A stretch of DNA of 64,000 nucleotides from Lactobacillus colini (lineage in GTDB: Bacteria > Bacillota > Bacilli > Lactobacillales > Lactobacillaceae): NCBI RefSeq assembly GCF_017874575.1, contig NZ_JAGGLU010000001.1, positions 186,001 through 250,000 on the forward strand. Direction: 5' to 3'. Position 1 is the stretch's first letter, and each line of letters opens with the position of its first letter. This document shows positions 1 to 8,874 of this stretch, piece after piece. The notes below the pieces were generated by a model, which searched no databases, was not told the DNA's origin, and saw nothing but the letters and a program-made list of their open reading frames with translations. The translations under genes were made by a program, and so were the position numbers.

Positions 1-150
1 GGATTAGGTAATACTGCCATTTCTTATGGTTATAATCGGTTTAATAATGATGTAACTTTAGTGGCTACTTTGTTAGTTTTGCTATTGGTCTTGCTAGTTC
101 AAGTGTTGGGTGACTGGTTAGCCAAGAAGCTTAATCATCAAGAGCGCTAA
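1..150 (+). CDS. metI: Methionine ABC transporter permease, C-terminal fragment
   Basis: Only the last 49 codons are inside the window, open from base 1 and ending in TAA at 148-150. The visible part starts GLGNTAISYGYNRFN and continues with a hydrophobic helix and a basic tail (GDWLAKKLNHQER). This matches the C-terminal end of MetI-type permeases, where a GLGxxAIxYGYxRF segment is followed by the last membrane helix. MetI forms the membrane channel of the MetNIQ D/L-methionine importer. The ATPase and binding protein would lie upstream, outside the window. The family call rests on a short segment and is an inference. Confidence 0.6.
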   Translation, partial: GLGNTAISYGYNRFNNDVTLVATLLVLLLVLLVQVLGDWLAKKLNHQER

Positions 151-165
151 CTAAAAAATAAATTC

Positions 166-203
166 ATAAAACGCTTTCTTATAACTCTTAAAGTGTGTAT
201 ACT
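166..203 (+). promoter_or_regulatory. Promoter with cre-like operator
   Basis: A -10 box TATACT lies at 198-203, with a weak -35-like TTTCTT at 175-180 (17-nt spacer). The 14-mer ATAAAACGCTTTCT at 166-179 resembles the CcpA cre consensus (10 of 14 positions against TGAAAGCGCTTTCT) and overlaps the -35. Catabolite control of the downstream dehydrogenase is therefore plausible but inferred. Confidence 0.4.
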
Positions 204-245
204 AAGTTTGTGATAATAATAATTTAGATATATTTAGGAGCAATT

Positions 246-1172
246 ATGAGTACAAGAAAAGTATTTTTAGTTGGTGATGGTCGAGTAGGTTCAACTTTTG
301 CTAACGATTTATTGCAGAATGTTAAGATTGATGAATTGATAATTAGCGATGTAGTTAAAAAGGTACCCGAAGGGGATGCATTAGATCTTGAAGACTTGGC
401 CCCATTTGTAGGTCAATGCAAGATTCGCGCTGGAGAATACGCAGATGCCAAGGATGCAGATATTGCAGTAATCACAGCTGGTGCTGCACGTAAGCCTGGC
501 GAAACACGTTTAGATTTAGTTGATAAGAATGTTAAGATTTTAAAGTCAATCATTCCACCAATTGTTGAATCAGGATTTAAAGGTATTTTTGTTGTATCAG
601 CTAATCCGGTTGATATTTTAACAACTTTAACGCAAAAGTTATCTGGATTCCCTAAGAATAGAGTTATTGGTACTGGAACATCACTAGATACTGCACGTTT
701 GAGAGTGGCTTTATCTCATAAGACAGGTATTAATGTTAACCAAATTGATGCCTATGTTTTAGGCGAACATGGTGATACTTCTTTTGAAAACTTTGATGAA
801 GCATTAATTGCACATAAGCCAATTAAGTCATATGAAGAATTAAATCAGGCAACTCTTGATGAATTAGAAACAGAGGTCCGTCAAAAGGGTGGCAAGATCA
901 TTGCTAATAAGGGAGCTACTTTCTATGGTGTAGCGATGTGTTTGACTCAAATTGTAAAGGCAATTTTTGAAAATCAATCACGTGTAATGGCTTTGTCTGC
1001 ACCGATGGAAGGAGAATATGGCATTAATAATCTATATCTTGGCAATCCTTGTGTAATTAATGCTAACGGAATTGCTGATGTGATAGAATTACATCTTTCC
1101 GATGAAGAAAAAGCTAAAATGAAATATTCTGCACAAAAAATGCAAGAAGTTCTTAACGGTATAAACCTATAA
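246..1172 (+). CDS. L-lactate/malate dehydrogenase family protein
   Basis: NAD-dependent 2-hydroxyacid dehydrogenase of 308 aa, full length for the LDH/MDH fold. The Rossmann motif GDGRVGST is at residues 10-17. The catalytic His is H175 in GEHGDTS, the carboxylate-binding Arg is R151 in LDTARL, and the loop Arg is R88 in GETRLDL. The specificity position, Gln in true lactate dehydrogenases (NQKPGETR), is R82 here (AARKPGETR); Arg at this place is the hallmark of malate dehydrogenases. The substrate may thus be oxaloacetate or another 2-oxoacid rather than pyruvate. It is monocistronic, with RBS TTAGGAG and its own terminator. Family certain, substrate uncertain. Confidence 0.85.
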   Translation: MSTRKVFLVGDGRVGSTFANDLLQNVKIDELIISDVVKKVPEGDALDLEDLAPFVGQCKIRAGEYADAKDADIAVITAGAARKPGETRLDLVDKNVKILKSIIPPIVESGFKGIFVVSANPVDILTTLTQKLSGFPKNRVIGTGTSLDTARLRVALSHKTGINVNQIDAYVLGEHGDTSFENFDEALIAHKPIKSYEELNQATLDELETEVRQKGGKIIANKGATFYGVAMCLTQIVKAIFENQSRVMALSAPMEGEYGINNLYLGNPCVINANGIADVIELHLSDEEKAKMKYSAQKMQEVLNGINL

Positions 1173-1185
1173 ATTACAAATTTAA

Positions 1186-1227
1186 AAGACCTGAACTTAA
1201 ATTAAAAAAGGTTCAGGCCTTTTTTTG
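1186..1227 (+). terminator. Rho-independent terminator
   Basis: Stem arms at 1186-1196 (AAGACCTGAAC) and 1211-1221 (GTTCAGGCCTT) pair with one mismatch around a 14-nt A-rich loop, followed by a T-run. It ends the dehydrogenase transcript. Confidence 0.85.
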
Positions 1228-1271
1228 TGATAAAATCTTTAATGAAAATAATTTAAATTGGAAAGTGCAAA

Positions 1272-2642
1272 ATGAATAAGAACAAAGAAGATAATATTAC
1301 AAATCAAAATCGTAAATATACTTTGTCACACCATCATCATATGAGAATTCGCTGGCAAGAGTTTTACACTAGCGATAATATTACTCCGGCTAGAGATGCA
1401 ACCTTAGCTGAAAAATCAATTATGGTTGGGCATATTGGAGTCATGTTATTGTCATGTGGTACTGGTGCTTGGCGGGTACGCGCAGCTATGAATACCATTG
1501 CACGGAGCTTGGATATGACTTGCAGCGCTGATATTGGATTAGTGTCACTAGAATATACTTGTGTAGACAGAGATGGACACAGTTATACTCAAGCGTTGAG
1601 TCTGCCCTCTACGGGAGTTAATACAGCTAAGTTAAATAAGATGGAAGCATTTGTTCAAGAATTCGAAAAGGATAAGGGAAATTGGACAATTGGTCAGATT
1701 CATAATCGCCTAGATGAAATTTCAAAGATGAAATCTCAATTTAAGCCTTGGCAAGTGGGATTATCAGCCGGTCTTGCTTGTGGGGGGTTTATTTTTTTAC
1801 TAGGTGGAGGAATAATTGAGGTAATTTGTGCCTTTTTCGGTGCAGCAGCAGGCAATTATGTCAGAAGAAAAATGATTGATAGACATTTAACTATTCTCGC
1901 TAATACAGCTATAGGTGTAGCTGTTGCATGCTGCGTATACTTTTTAGTATTTACTTTGTTACATATGTTTGTCGAAATTAGCCCGCGAAGGTTAGATGGT
2001 TATATTGGGGCAATGTTGTTTGTTATTCCAGGTTTTCCATTTATTACTTCAGGATTAGACATGTCTAAGCTAGATATGAGATCTGGGCTTGAGCGAATGG
2101 CTTATGCAATTATGATAATTGTAGTTGCTACTGCAGTTGGCTGGGTTGTAGCTTTATGCTTAGGATTACATCCACAAGACTTTTTACCATTAAATTTGGA
2201 TCCCGTTACTTTAACGCTTCTACGCTTACTTGCTAGTTTTTGTGGTGTATTTGGATTTTCAATTATGTTTAATAGTATTCCCAAAATGGCAGCTGTTGCT
2301 GGCTTAATTGGTGCCGTAGCCAATACAACAAGATTGAGCTTAACAGATTGGACTAGTGTTCCTCCTGCTGCTGCCGCATTTATCGGTGCATTTATTGCAG
2401 GGATGCTTGCATCAATTGTTCGGCGAAAGGTTGGTTATCCTAGAATCGGAATTACAGTTCCATCTATTGTAATTATGGTTCCTGGTCTTTATATGTACCG
2501 AGCAATGTTCAATTTTGGGTTAGTATCATTGAATGCAGGTGCATTATGGGCTGTTAAAGCTGTAATGATTGTTTTATGCCTACCTTTAGGCTTAATTGCT
2601 GCAAGAATTATTACTGATAAGAAATGGCGTCATGCTGGATAA
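1272..2642 (+). CDS. Threonine/serine exporter, ThrE family (single-chain)
   Basis: A 456-aa integral membrane protein. The N-terminal half carries the ThrE/DUF1212 signature around residues 54-80 (VMLLSCGTGAWRVRAAM), a soluble stretch to about residue 160, then five or so helices. The C-terminal part (about 300-450) is the smaller ThrE_2/DUF3815-like membrane domain with PGLYMYRAMFNFG near residue 400. Many Firmicutes split these domains into two genes; here they are fused, as in Corynebacterium ThrE. Likely proton-driven export of small hydroxy amino acids; substrate inferred from family only. A natural SHHHHM run sits near residue 19. RBS GGAAAG at the expected distance from ATG 1272. Confidence 0.8.
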   Translation: MNKNKEDNITNQNRKYTLSHHHHMRIRWQEFYTSDNITPARDATLAEKSIMVGHIGVMLLSCGTGAWRVRAAMNTIARSLDMTCSADIGLVSLEYTCVDRDGHSYTQALSLPSTGVNTAKLNKMEAFVQEFEKDKGNWTIGQIHNRLDEISKMKSQFKPWQVGLSAGLACGGFIFLLGGGIIEVICAFFGAAAGNYVRRKMIDRHLTILANTAIGVAVACCVYFLVFTLLHMFVEISPRRLDGYIGAMLFVIPGFPFITSGLDMSKLDMRSGLERMAYAIMIIVVATAVGWVVALCLGLHPQDFLPLNLDPVTLTLLRLLASFCGVFGFSIMFNSIPKMAAVAGLIGAVANTTRLSLTDWTSVPPAAAAFIGAFIAGMLASIVRRKVGYPRIGITVPSIVIMVPGLYMYRAMFNFGLVSLNAGALWAVKAVMIVLCLPLGLIAARIITDKKWRHAG

Positions 2643-2646
2643 ATTA

Positions 2647-2682
2647 AATGCGTTGAATTCTCACAATTCAGCGCATTTTTTA
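2647..2682 (+). terminator. Terminator between convergent genes
   Basis: A 14-bp stem, AAATGCGTTGAATT (2647-2660) with AATTCAGCGCATTT (2666-2679), one G-U pair, 5-nt loop, T-run on the plus strand. It lies between the ThrE gene and the converging ybaK-like gene and may serve both strands. Confidence 0.85.
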
Positions 2683-2688
2683 TAAGAT

Positions 2689-3192
2689 TTATTCAATTAA
2701 GTCAACAAAATCGGCCTCGGTAATTTTTTGAAGTTGTTTAGGATTTATTTTAATACTTCGACCCACTTCACCACTTGATACAATAATTTGATCATGGTCT
2801 AGCATTTCTTTATCAAGGTAAATAGGAAAATGATGTTGTTCATATATTCCAATTGGTGTGTTTGCTCCATGAACGTAGCCAGTAGTAGCTACAAGCTTTT
2901 TAAGGGGTAGGAGCTCGCATTTTTTATTTCCAGATGCTTTTGCGAGTTTTTTCATGCTCAGATGTTCTGTAATTGGAATTACTCCTACGATAGGACTGAT
3001 CTTATTTCCTTCACAAACTAGAGTTTTGTAGACCAAATGTTCATCTTCGTCTAAAATAGAAGTATCCATCTGTTTAACATCACCTTGTTGAACAGTAGCA
3101 AAAGACACTTGCTCATAGGGAATCTTTTTTTGATCTAACATTTTTTCGACTAAAGTTTTCTTGAGTTTTTTATTTTTATTTTTTTTCGACAT
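2689..3192 (-). CDS. ybaK: Cys-tRNA(Pro) deacylase, YbaK/EbsC family
   Basis: A 167-aa protein of the YbaK/ProXp trans-editing family, which hydrolyses mischarged Cys-tRNA(Pro). After a very basic N-terminus (MSKKNKNKKLKK) come typical segments: MLDQKKIPYEQ, EHLVYKTLVCEG, KKLAKASGNKKCELLPL, ATTGYVHGANTPIG and IIVSSGEVGRSIKINPKQL. I start at ATG 3192, preceded by GGTGA 6 nt upstream; an upstream in-frame ATG at 3237 would add 15 codons overlapping the prmA leader and has no better RBS. Divergent from prmA, so the 57-bp gap must hold both start regions. Confidence 0.85.
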   Translation of the reverse strand: MSKKNKNKKLKKTLVEKMLDQKKIPYEQVSFATVQQGDVKQMDTSILDEDEHLVYKTLVCEGNKISPIVGVIPITEHLSMKKLAKASGNKKCELLPLKKLVATTGYVHGANTPIGIYEQHHFPIYLDKEMLDHDQIIVSSGEVGRSIKINPKQLQKITEADFVDLIE

Positions 3193-3249
3193 ATTATCAC
3201 CGCTACTTATCATAACTGGTGATAAAGAGTGTGTCAAAGGGAGTACTGT

Positions 3250-4194
3250 ATGAAATTATTAGCAATAAAAATCAATAGTAGTCATGAAATTGAAGATGGT
3301 TTAACGTACTTTTTGCAAGAAGAGCTTCAGGCTAAAGGAATTGAAGTTAGAAAGCGTAGTGATTTTATAGATCAAGGTAAGCTTCATGACTCTACTTTAG
3401 TAGAACTTGACGATATTGAAGACTTACCTGAAGATATGGAATTAACAGCTTATTTTGATGAAGATTGTGATAAAGATAAGTTGATTAGGAATATTGAATC
3501 TAAGATTTATACTATGAAGAGTTATGGCTTGGATGCTGGTAGAGTTTCTATTAGTACAAAATATATTGCAGATGAAGATTGGAATACTGTTTGGCAACAA
3601 TACTATCATGTGATTGACTTCTCACGTCATCTTGCAATCGTGCCTGAATGGGAGAATTATCATCCTGCGTTTGAAGATCAGAAGCTAATCTTCCTTGATC
3701 CAGGTCTTGCATTTGGCACAGGAGGTCACACAACAACCCAGTTAGTGCTCCTAGCTCTAGAACGTGCTATGATTAAGCCGATGGATGTTATGGATATAGG
3801 TACTGGTTCAGGTATTTTAGCAATTGCAGCTTCTAAATTAGGTGCTAAAAGTGTGTTAGCGACTGATATTTCAGATGAAGCAGTAAGCGCAGCTAAAGAA
3901 AATATTAAGCTAAATGGTGTTAATAATATTGAGGTTCATAAGGCTAACCTATTAAAAGATACTGATCAAAAGTTTGACTTGATACTGGCTAATATTTTAG
4001 CTGAGATTTTGCTAGATTTAATTCCTGATTTAGATAGTCATCTGAATCAAGCTGGTCAAGTAATTTTTTCAGGAATTGATTATCTTCAGCTTCCTAAAAT
4101 TCAAAGTAAGTTAGAAGAATATGGCTTTGAAATTAAGATGAAAATGAGAGAAAATCGGTGGATAGGTATTTTAATTGCAAGAAAAGGCAATTAA
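3250..4194 (+). CDS. prmA: Ribosomal protein L11 methyltransferase
   Basis: A 314-aa SAM-dependent enzyme that trimethylates lysines of ribosomal protein uL11. The N-terminal substrate-recognition half (to about residue 140) is followed by the PrmA signature DPGLAFGTGGHTTT (residues 150-163), SAM motif I MDIGTGSGILAIAAS (from about 181) and motif IV LILANILAEILLDL (about 240). Length fits the family. ATG 3250 is chosen because AAAGGGAG at 3236-3243 sits at correct spacing; an earlier in-frame start at 3229 would overlap it. It heads a plus-strand run with the small membrane gene and rsh. Confidence 0.93.
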   Translation: MKLLAIKINSSHEIEDGLTYFLQEELQAKGIEVRKRSDFIDQGKLHDSTLVELDDIEDLPEDMELTAYFDEDCDKDKLIRNIESKIYTMKSYGLDAGRVSISTKYIADEDWNTVWQQYYHVIDFSRHLAIVPEWENYHPAFEDQKLIFLDPGLAFGTGGHTTTQLVLLALERAMIKPMDVMDIGTGSGILAIAASKLGAKSVLATDISDEAVSAAKENIKLNGVNNIEVHKANLLKDTDQKFDLILANILAEILLDLIPDLDSHLNQAGQVIFSGIDYLQLPKIQSKLEEYGFEIKMKMRENRWIGILIARKGN

Positions 4195-4230
4195 AGTGTT
4201 AAAATTATAACAAAGAAAAGTAGGGATACT

Positions 4231-4593
4231 ATGAAAATGGCTTATGGCTTAATTGATTTTTTTAAGAATTTGAATAAGCATGAATATATGATTATTATTT
4301 GGCTGATTTTACTGGCATGTGCTATCTGGATTATCTGTTCCTTAATCCATCTTCCTGTTGTATGGCGCATAGGAGTAGTTTTTGCTATTTTTAATAATAT
4401 TGTTGCATATATGATTGGTAGAATCGTAGAAAAAAGACAATTAAGTTTTTGGTGGCTATTACTTTTTCCGATAGTATTTGCTATTGCCGTAATAATTCAC
4501 TATGCTCAATATAATTATTTATTCTGTGTAATTTACTTGTGCTTAGAATTATTTGGTTTGTGGCATGATAATTTCTATCATGAGAAGAACTAA
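4231..4593 (+). CDS. Small multi-span membrane protein, unknown function
   Basis: A 120-aa very hydrophobic protein with about four membrane helices (roughly residues 20-40, 45-65, 72-92, 95-113). The N-terminus contains FFKNLNKHEY and the C-terminus is short and polar (HDNFYHEKN). I do not recognise a family. It lies 36 nt after prmA and 23 nt before the rsh ATG in the same direction, so it is probably cotranscribed. Start ATG 4231 has a weak upstream purine stretch (AAAAGTAGGGA); ATG at 4237 is possible. Confidence 0.65.
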   Translation: MKMAYGLIDFFKNLNKHEYMIIIWLILLACAIWIICSLIHLPVVWRIGVVFAIFNNIVAYMIGRIVEKRQLSFWWLLLFPIVFAIAVIIHYAQYNYLFCVIYLCLELFGLWHDNFYHEKN

Positions 4594-4616
4594 TTAGATT
4601 AGGTGAGGTGATCTTG

Positions 4617-6866
4617 ATGTCAAAATATCATGAAATGACACATGAAGAGGTTTTTAACGAATGTAAGAAATATATGAACGAAGACCATCTAAAGTTCGTG
4701 GAATCTGCCTATGAGTTTGCTAGGGATGCACATGAAGGACAATATCGGGTTTCTGGGCAGCCTTATATCATTCACCCTACGCAAGTTGCAGGAACTTTAG
4801 CTAGTCTTCGTTTAGATCCAGATACAGTTGCGGCAGGTTATTTACATGACACTGTTGAAGATACCCCGGTTACTAATGATGATATAAAGGAAAAATTTGG
4901 CAAGGATGTAGCTTTCATCGTTGATGGAGTTACTAAACTAAAAAAGATTCAGTATAAATCAAAAACTCACGAAGAATATTTAGCAGATAATCATCGAAAA
5001 ATGCTAATTGCAATGGCTAAAGATCTAAGAGTGATTATGGTCAAACTCGCAGATCGTTTGCATAATATGCATACGTTGGATCACTTGCGCCCTGATAAGC
5101 AACGTAGAATTGCTGATGAAACTTTAGATATTTATGCTCCTTTGGCAGATAGACTAGGTATTGGTTCTGTTAAGTGGGAATTGGAAGATATGAGCTTACA
5201 CTATCTTAACCCACAGCAATACTATAGAATCGTTAACCTAATGCAATCTAAACGCAGTGAACGAGAGAAGTATATTGCAGATGCCATTAAGATTTTAAAA
5301 CAGAATCTTGATAGTTTAGGAATTGAATATGAAGTATATGGTAGACCTAAGCATATCTATTCTATTTATAAAAAAATGGTTAATAAGCATAAGGACTTCA
5401 GTGAAATATATGATCTATTAGCTGTAAGAGTAATTGTAAAGTCAGTACGGGATTGTTATGCTGTTCTAGGTGCTGTACATACTAAGTGGAAGCCAATGCC
5501 AGGTAGGTTTAAGGATTATATTGCAGTTCCTAAGGTTAATGGTTACCAGTCGCTTCATACTACAATCATCGGCCCTGGTGGTAAGCCTTTAGAGATTCAA
5601 ATTAGGACAGAAAAAATGCATCAAGTTGCTGAATATGGTGTAGCAGCACACTGGGCCTATAAAGAGGGCGTTAAGGGTGAAGTAGAACAGACTGAGTCTA
5701 ATAAGAAACTAAATATGTTCCAAGAAATCCTTGAGCTTCAAGATGAAACTATGGACTCACACGAGTTTATGAAGAGTGTCAAGACTGATATCTTTTCAGA
5801 CAGGGTTTATGTTTTTACTCCTAAAGGAGATGTTTATGAACTTCCTAAAGGATCAGTTCCACTAGACTTCGCCTACATGGTCCATTCGGAAGTTGGTGCT
5901 CATTCGGTTGGTGCCAGAATTAACGATAAGATAGTGCCATTAGATTACAAATTAAAAAATGGTGATGTTGTTGAGATGCTGACCCAGACAAGTGCGCGCC
6001 CATCTCGCGATTGGATTAATATTGTTAAAACGTCACGTGCCCGCAATAAGATTAAGCGTTTCTTTAAGACTGAAGATCGAGCTGAAAATATTGAAAAGGG
6101 TAAGAATTTAGTTGAGCAAGAGCTCCTTAATCGTGAACTGACTCCAAAAGACTTTTTAGATAAAAATCATGTTAACAAAGTAATTGCTCACTTTAATTTT
6201 CATAATGAAGACGAATTATTTGCGGCAGTAGGTTTTGGTGAAGTTTCTACACCAACGGTTGTTAATCGTTTAACTGAAGATATTAGAAAAGCTGCCGAAG
6301 ATGAAAAACAACGTCAACTCGAAGAAAAAATTATGAACAAAGGCCAGCAAAGTGTAACAGAAGATAATACTTCAGACGCACCTGCTGATGTCATGCGCGT
6401 TAAGCATAATAATGGTGTGATGGTTCAAGGTGTTTCTGATTTAATGCTACACCTAGCTAAGTGTTGTAACCCAGTTCCGGGAGATCCAATTATTGGTTAC
6501 GTTACTATGGGACGTGGGGTAACGGTACACAGAGCTGATTGTCCTAATATCACTAAAGAAGCCAAGCAACAGGGAAGATTAATTGATGTTGCTTGGGAAA
6601 ATATTGCCAAAAATAATAAAAACGAAAGCTATAATGCTGACATTGAAGTTTATGGCTTTAATAGGTCACGCTTATTGAGCGATATTATTACTGCACTTAA
6701 TTCCAAGACTAAAAATATTGTTAATATTTCTGGAAAAGTTGATAGTAATAATATGGCGCATATCTATGCTACAGTTTCTGTTAGGGATGCTGCCCATTTA
6801 GATGAGATTTTAAGCAGGATGAGAGATGTTCCAAATGTCTATGAAGCAAAGAGGTCGATAAATTAA
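4617..6866 (+). CDS. rel: Bifunctional (p)ppGpp synthetase/hydrolase (Rsh)
   Basis: The long RelA/SpoT homolog of 749 aa makes and degrades the stringent-response alarmone (p)ppGpp. Order: HD hydrolase domain with YLHDTVED (HD at 77-78) and later [10 protein letters not shown]; synthetase domain around 235-350 with [20 protein letters not shown] and [13 protein letters not shown] domain about 390-450 ([22 protein letters not shown]); Zn-finger/RIS region near 625-655 with [10 protein letters not shown] and HRADCPN; C-terminal ACT domain. HD and synthetase motifs are both intact, so both activities are likely. ATG 4617 has AGGTGAGG 8 nt upstream; GTG 4608 overlaps that RBS and is less likely. 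Its stop overlaps the dtd start by one base. Confidence 0.95.
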   Translation: MSKYHEMTHEEVFNECKKYMNEDHLKFVESAYEFARDAHEGQYRVSGQPYIIHPTQVAGTLASLRLDPDTVAAGYLHDTVEDTPVTNDDIKEKFGKDVAFIVDGVTKLKKIQYKSKTHEEYLADNHRKMLIAMAKDLRVIMVKLADRLHNMHTLDHLRPDKQRRIADETLDIYAPLADRLGIGSVKWELEDMSLHYLNPQQYYRIVNLMQSKRSEREKYIADAIKILKQNLDSLGIEYEVYGRPKHIYSIYKKMVNKHKDFSEIYDLLAVRVIVKSVRDCYAVLGAVHTKWKPMPGRFKDYIAVPKVNGYQSLHTTIIGPGGKPLEIQIRTEKMHQVAEYGVAAHWAYKEGVKGEVEQTESNKKLNMFQEILELQDETMDSHEFMKSVKTDIFSDRVYVFTPKGDVYELPKGSVPLDFAYMVHSEVGAHSVGARINDKIVPLDYKLKNGDVVEMLTQTSARPSRDWINIVKTSRARNKIKRFFKTEDRAENIEKGKNLVEQELLNRELTPKDFLDKNHVNKVIAHFNFHNEDELFAAVGFGEVSTPTVVNRLTEDIRKAAEDEKQRQLEEKIMNKGQQSVTEDNTSDAPADVMRVKHNNGVMVQGVSDLMLHLAKCCNPVPGDPIIGYVTMGRGVTVHRADCPNITKEAKQQGRLIDVAWENIAKNNKNESYNADIEVYGFNRSRLLSDIITALNSKTKNIVNISGKVDSNNMAHIYATVSVRDAAHLDEILSRMRDVPNVYEAKRSIN

Positions 6867-7303
6867 TGCGTGTAGTAATTCAAAGAGTGAATCATGCGCA
6901 AGTAGTGATTGATAATCAAGTCGTTGGTAAAATTAATAAAGGATTTTTATTATTAGTTGGTTTAAAAGATGGCGATGAACTAGGTGTCGTCAAAAAAGCG
7001 GCTGATAAGATTGCTAAGATGCGTATTTTTGAAGATGAAAATGGTAAGACAAATCTTTCTCTGAAAGAAGTTAATGGTGAAATTTTGAGTGTCAGTCAAT
7101 TTACTTTGTTAGCCAATACTAAAAAAGGTAATCGTCCCAGCTTTGTTGAAGCGATGCGTCCGCCTAAATCGAAGCAACTATGGGAAGAATTTAATCATGA
7201 ATTAGAATTTAAAGGATTTAAAGTTGAAACAGGTGAATTTGGTGCAGATATGCAAGTTAGTCTTGAAAATGACGGACCATTTACGATTGTTTTAGACATT
7301 TAA
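6866..7303 (+). CDS. dtd: D-aminoacyl-tRNA deacylase
   Basis: A 145-aa enzyme of usual DTD length that removes D-amino acids (such as D-Tyr) and glycine from mischarged tRNAs. The conserved [17 protein letters not shown] motif lies at about residues 78-94 and the cis-Gly-Pro motif NDGPFTI near the C-terminus. Translation is coupled to rsh through a one-base stop/start overlap (TAATG), a gene pair conserved across Firmicutes. Confidence 0.95.
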   Translation: MRVVIQRVNHAQVVIDNQVVGKINKGFLLLVGLKDGDELGVVKKAADKIAKMRIFEDENGKTNLSLKEVNGEILSVSQFTLLANTKKGNRPSFVEAMRPPKSKQLWEEFNHELEFKGFKVETGEFGADMQVSLENDGPFTIVLDI

Positions 7304-7330
7304 AAAATGTAACAAAATATTAGATAAAGG

Positions 7331-7357
7331 TTGACTTTATAGTCTTAAAAATATAAG
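7331..7357 (+). promoter_or_regulatory. Likely promoter of the hisS-aspS operon
   Basis: TTGACT at 7331-7336 and TATAAG at 7352-7357, spacer 15 nt (short), just before the T-box leader and 28 nt after the dtd stop. Confidence 0.5.
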
Positions 7358-7364
7358 CTAAAAA

Positions 7365-7562
7365 AGAATTATCAATGACAAAGATTGAAGACTGGTACGG
7401 TTCATTTCAGAGAATGCTTGTTTGGTGAAAGAGCATATGAACTACTGTCTGTGACACCTTTAACAGATAATGGGTCGTGTCGCGAGCGTTAATCGCAGCA
7501 GGCAAAAGGTGGTACCGTGCTGTTTTCAAGCGCCCTTGATTTTTTCAAGGACGCTTTTTATT
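7365..7562 (+). promoter_or_regulatory. T-box riboswitch of hisS-aspS
   Basis: Stem I: GGTTCAT (ascending) pairs with ATGAACT (descending) around the distal GGTGAAAG element. The specifier region reads GTGACACC: GAC at 7453-7455 (Asp) is followed by A, and CAC (His) overlaps it at 7455-7457. The glycine leader in this window has GGCACC at the same place, which fixes the alignment on GAC. The T-box consensus variant AAAGGTGGTACCGTG is at 7505-7519. The terminator AGCGCCCTTGA (7529-7539) / TCAAGGACGCT (7545-7555, one mismatch) ends in a T-run. Uncharged tRNA should favour antitermination and switch on the two synthetase genes. Confidence 0.9.
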
Positions 7563-7585
7563 TTTTAATTAAAAGGATGGATTTA

Positions 7586-8872
7586 ATGAGAGTTCAAAGA
7601 CCAAAAGGTACAGTTGACATCCTCCCTGAAGTGTCTTACCAATGGGAAAAGGTAGAGCAAACTGCTAGAGATTTCTTTTCACGTTCTAATTATCATGAGA
7701 TAAGAACGCCAATGTTTGAAAATTATGAAGTATTTTCACGTTCAAGTGGTGAAACATCAGATATAGTTGAAAAAGAAATGTATGATTTCTACGATAAAGG
7801 AAATCGTCATATTGCACTTCGTCCAGAAGGAACCGCTGGAGTAGTGCGAGCATATGTCGAAAATAAGCTTTATGGCCCAGATGTAGTTAAGCCATTTAAT
7901 GTTTTTTATATTGATCCAACTTTTCGTTATGAACGTCCTCAAGCAGGTCGACAACGTGAATTTCATCAAATTGGAATTGAAAGTTTTGGCTCAAGCAGTC
8001 CTTTAGCTGATGTAGAAACTATCATGATGGGGCATGATTTATTAGCTGAATTAGGCGTCAAAAATTATGAATTACATATTAATTCATTAGGTAATGCGCA
8101 AGTAAGACAAGATTATCATGATGCTTTGGTAGATTACTTTACTCCATTACGAGATCAGCTTTCAGAAGATTCTCAAAGAAGATTAGATAAAAATCCTCTA
8201 AGAATTTTAGATTCTAAAGCTCCGGAAGATCAGGAATTCTTGCCCAACGCCCCTAAGATAGTTGACTACTTAGATAATGATTCAAAGAATAATTTTGATA
8301 CCATTACTAACACACTTAGTCAATTGGGGATTGATTACGTAATAGATGACGATTTGGTTCGTGGATTAGATTATTATACCGGTATTATTTTTGAATTTAT
8401 GGTTGATGATAAGAGTTTATGGGAATCACCAACTACTATTCTTGGTGGTGGTAGATATGACCACTTAGTTGAAGAATTTGACGGTCCTGAAACTCCAGCA
8501 GTAGGATTCGGTATCGGTGAAGAGAGGTTGATGCTTGTCTTACAAAGACAAAATTCTGAATTCTTTGTTAATCCAGGAATTGATTTCTTTGTCACTAATA
8601 TTGGTGCTGGTACTGATATAAAAGCTGTTGAAATTGTACGCTCACTTCGAAATCAAGGTTTTAAGGCACAATATGATGTTGACCAAAAGAAACTCAAAGC
8701 GCAATTTAAGAAGGCAGATCGTGTACATGCTAAATATGTAATTACTTTAGGTGCTAAAGAATTAGAAAACGGCGTGTTGAATATTAAGCGCTTAGCTGAC
8801 GGAAAAACAATTGATTTAAGTTTAGAGGACTTAAATAATATAAAATCTGTAATGAAAGAAATAGAGGAATAA
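7586..8872 (+). CDS. hisS: Histidyl-tRNA synthetase
   Basis: Class II synthetase of 428 aa charging tRNA-His. Motif 1 region ends in [13 protein letters not shown]. Motif 2 is [18 protein letters not shown] (about residues 112-129). The HisRS-specific motifs are [11 protein letters not shown] (about 258-268) and [14 protein letters not shown]. Motif 3 is GFGIGEERL. The anticodon-binding domain follows to the end. ATG 7586 is preceded by AAAAGGATGG; the reading frame is open further upstream through the T-box terminator, but starting there would translate the leader hairpin. The stop overlaps the start region of aspS. Confidence 0.97.
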   Translation: MRVQRPKGTVDILPEVSYQWEKVEQTARDFFSRSNYHEIRTPMFENYEVFSRSSGETSDIVEKEMYDFYDKGNRHIALRPEGTAGVVRAYVENKLYGPDVVKPFNVFYIDPTFRYERPQAGRQREFHQIGIESFGSSSPLADVETIMMGHDLLAELGVKNYELHINSLGNAQVRQDYHDALVDYFTPLRDQLSEDSQRRLDKNPLRILDSKAPEDQEFLPNAPKIVDYLDNDSKNNFDTITNTLSQLGIDYVIDDDLVRGLDYYTGIIFEFMVDDKSLWESPTTILGGGRYDHLVEEFDGPETPAVGFGIGEERLMLVLQRQNSEFFVNPGIDFFVTNIGAGTDIKAVEIVRSLRNQGFKAQYDVDQKKLKAQFKKADRVHAKYVITLGAKELENGVLNIKRLADGKTIDLSLEDLNNIKSVMKEIEE

Positions 8873-8874
8873 TG

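Noticed and set aside
7517..7585. An upstream extension of hisS by 23 codons
   Set aside because: It would translate through the T-box terminator hairpin; ATG 7586 has a proper RBS and gives the family length.
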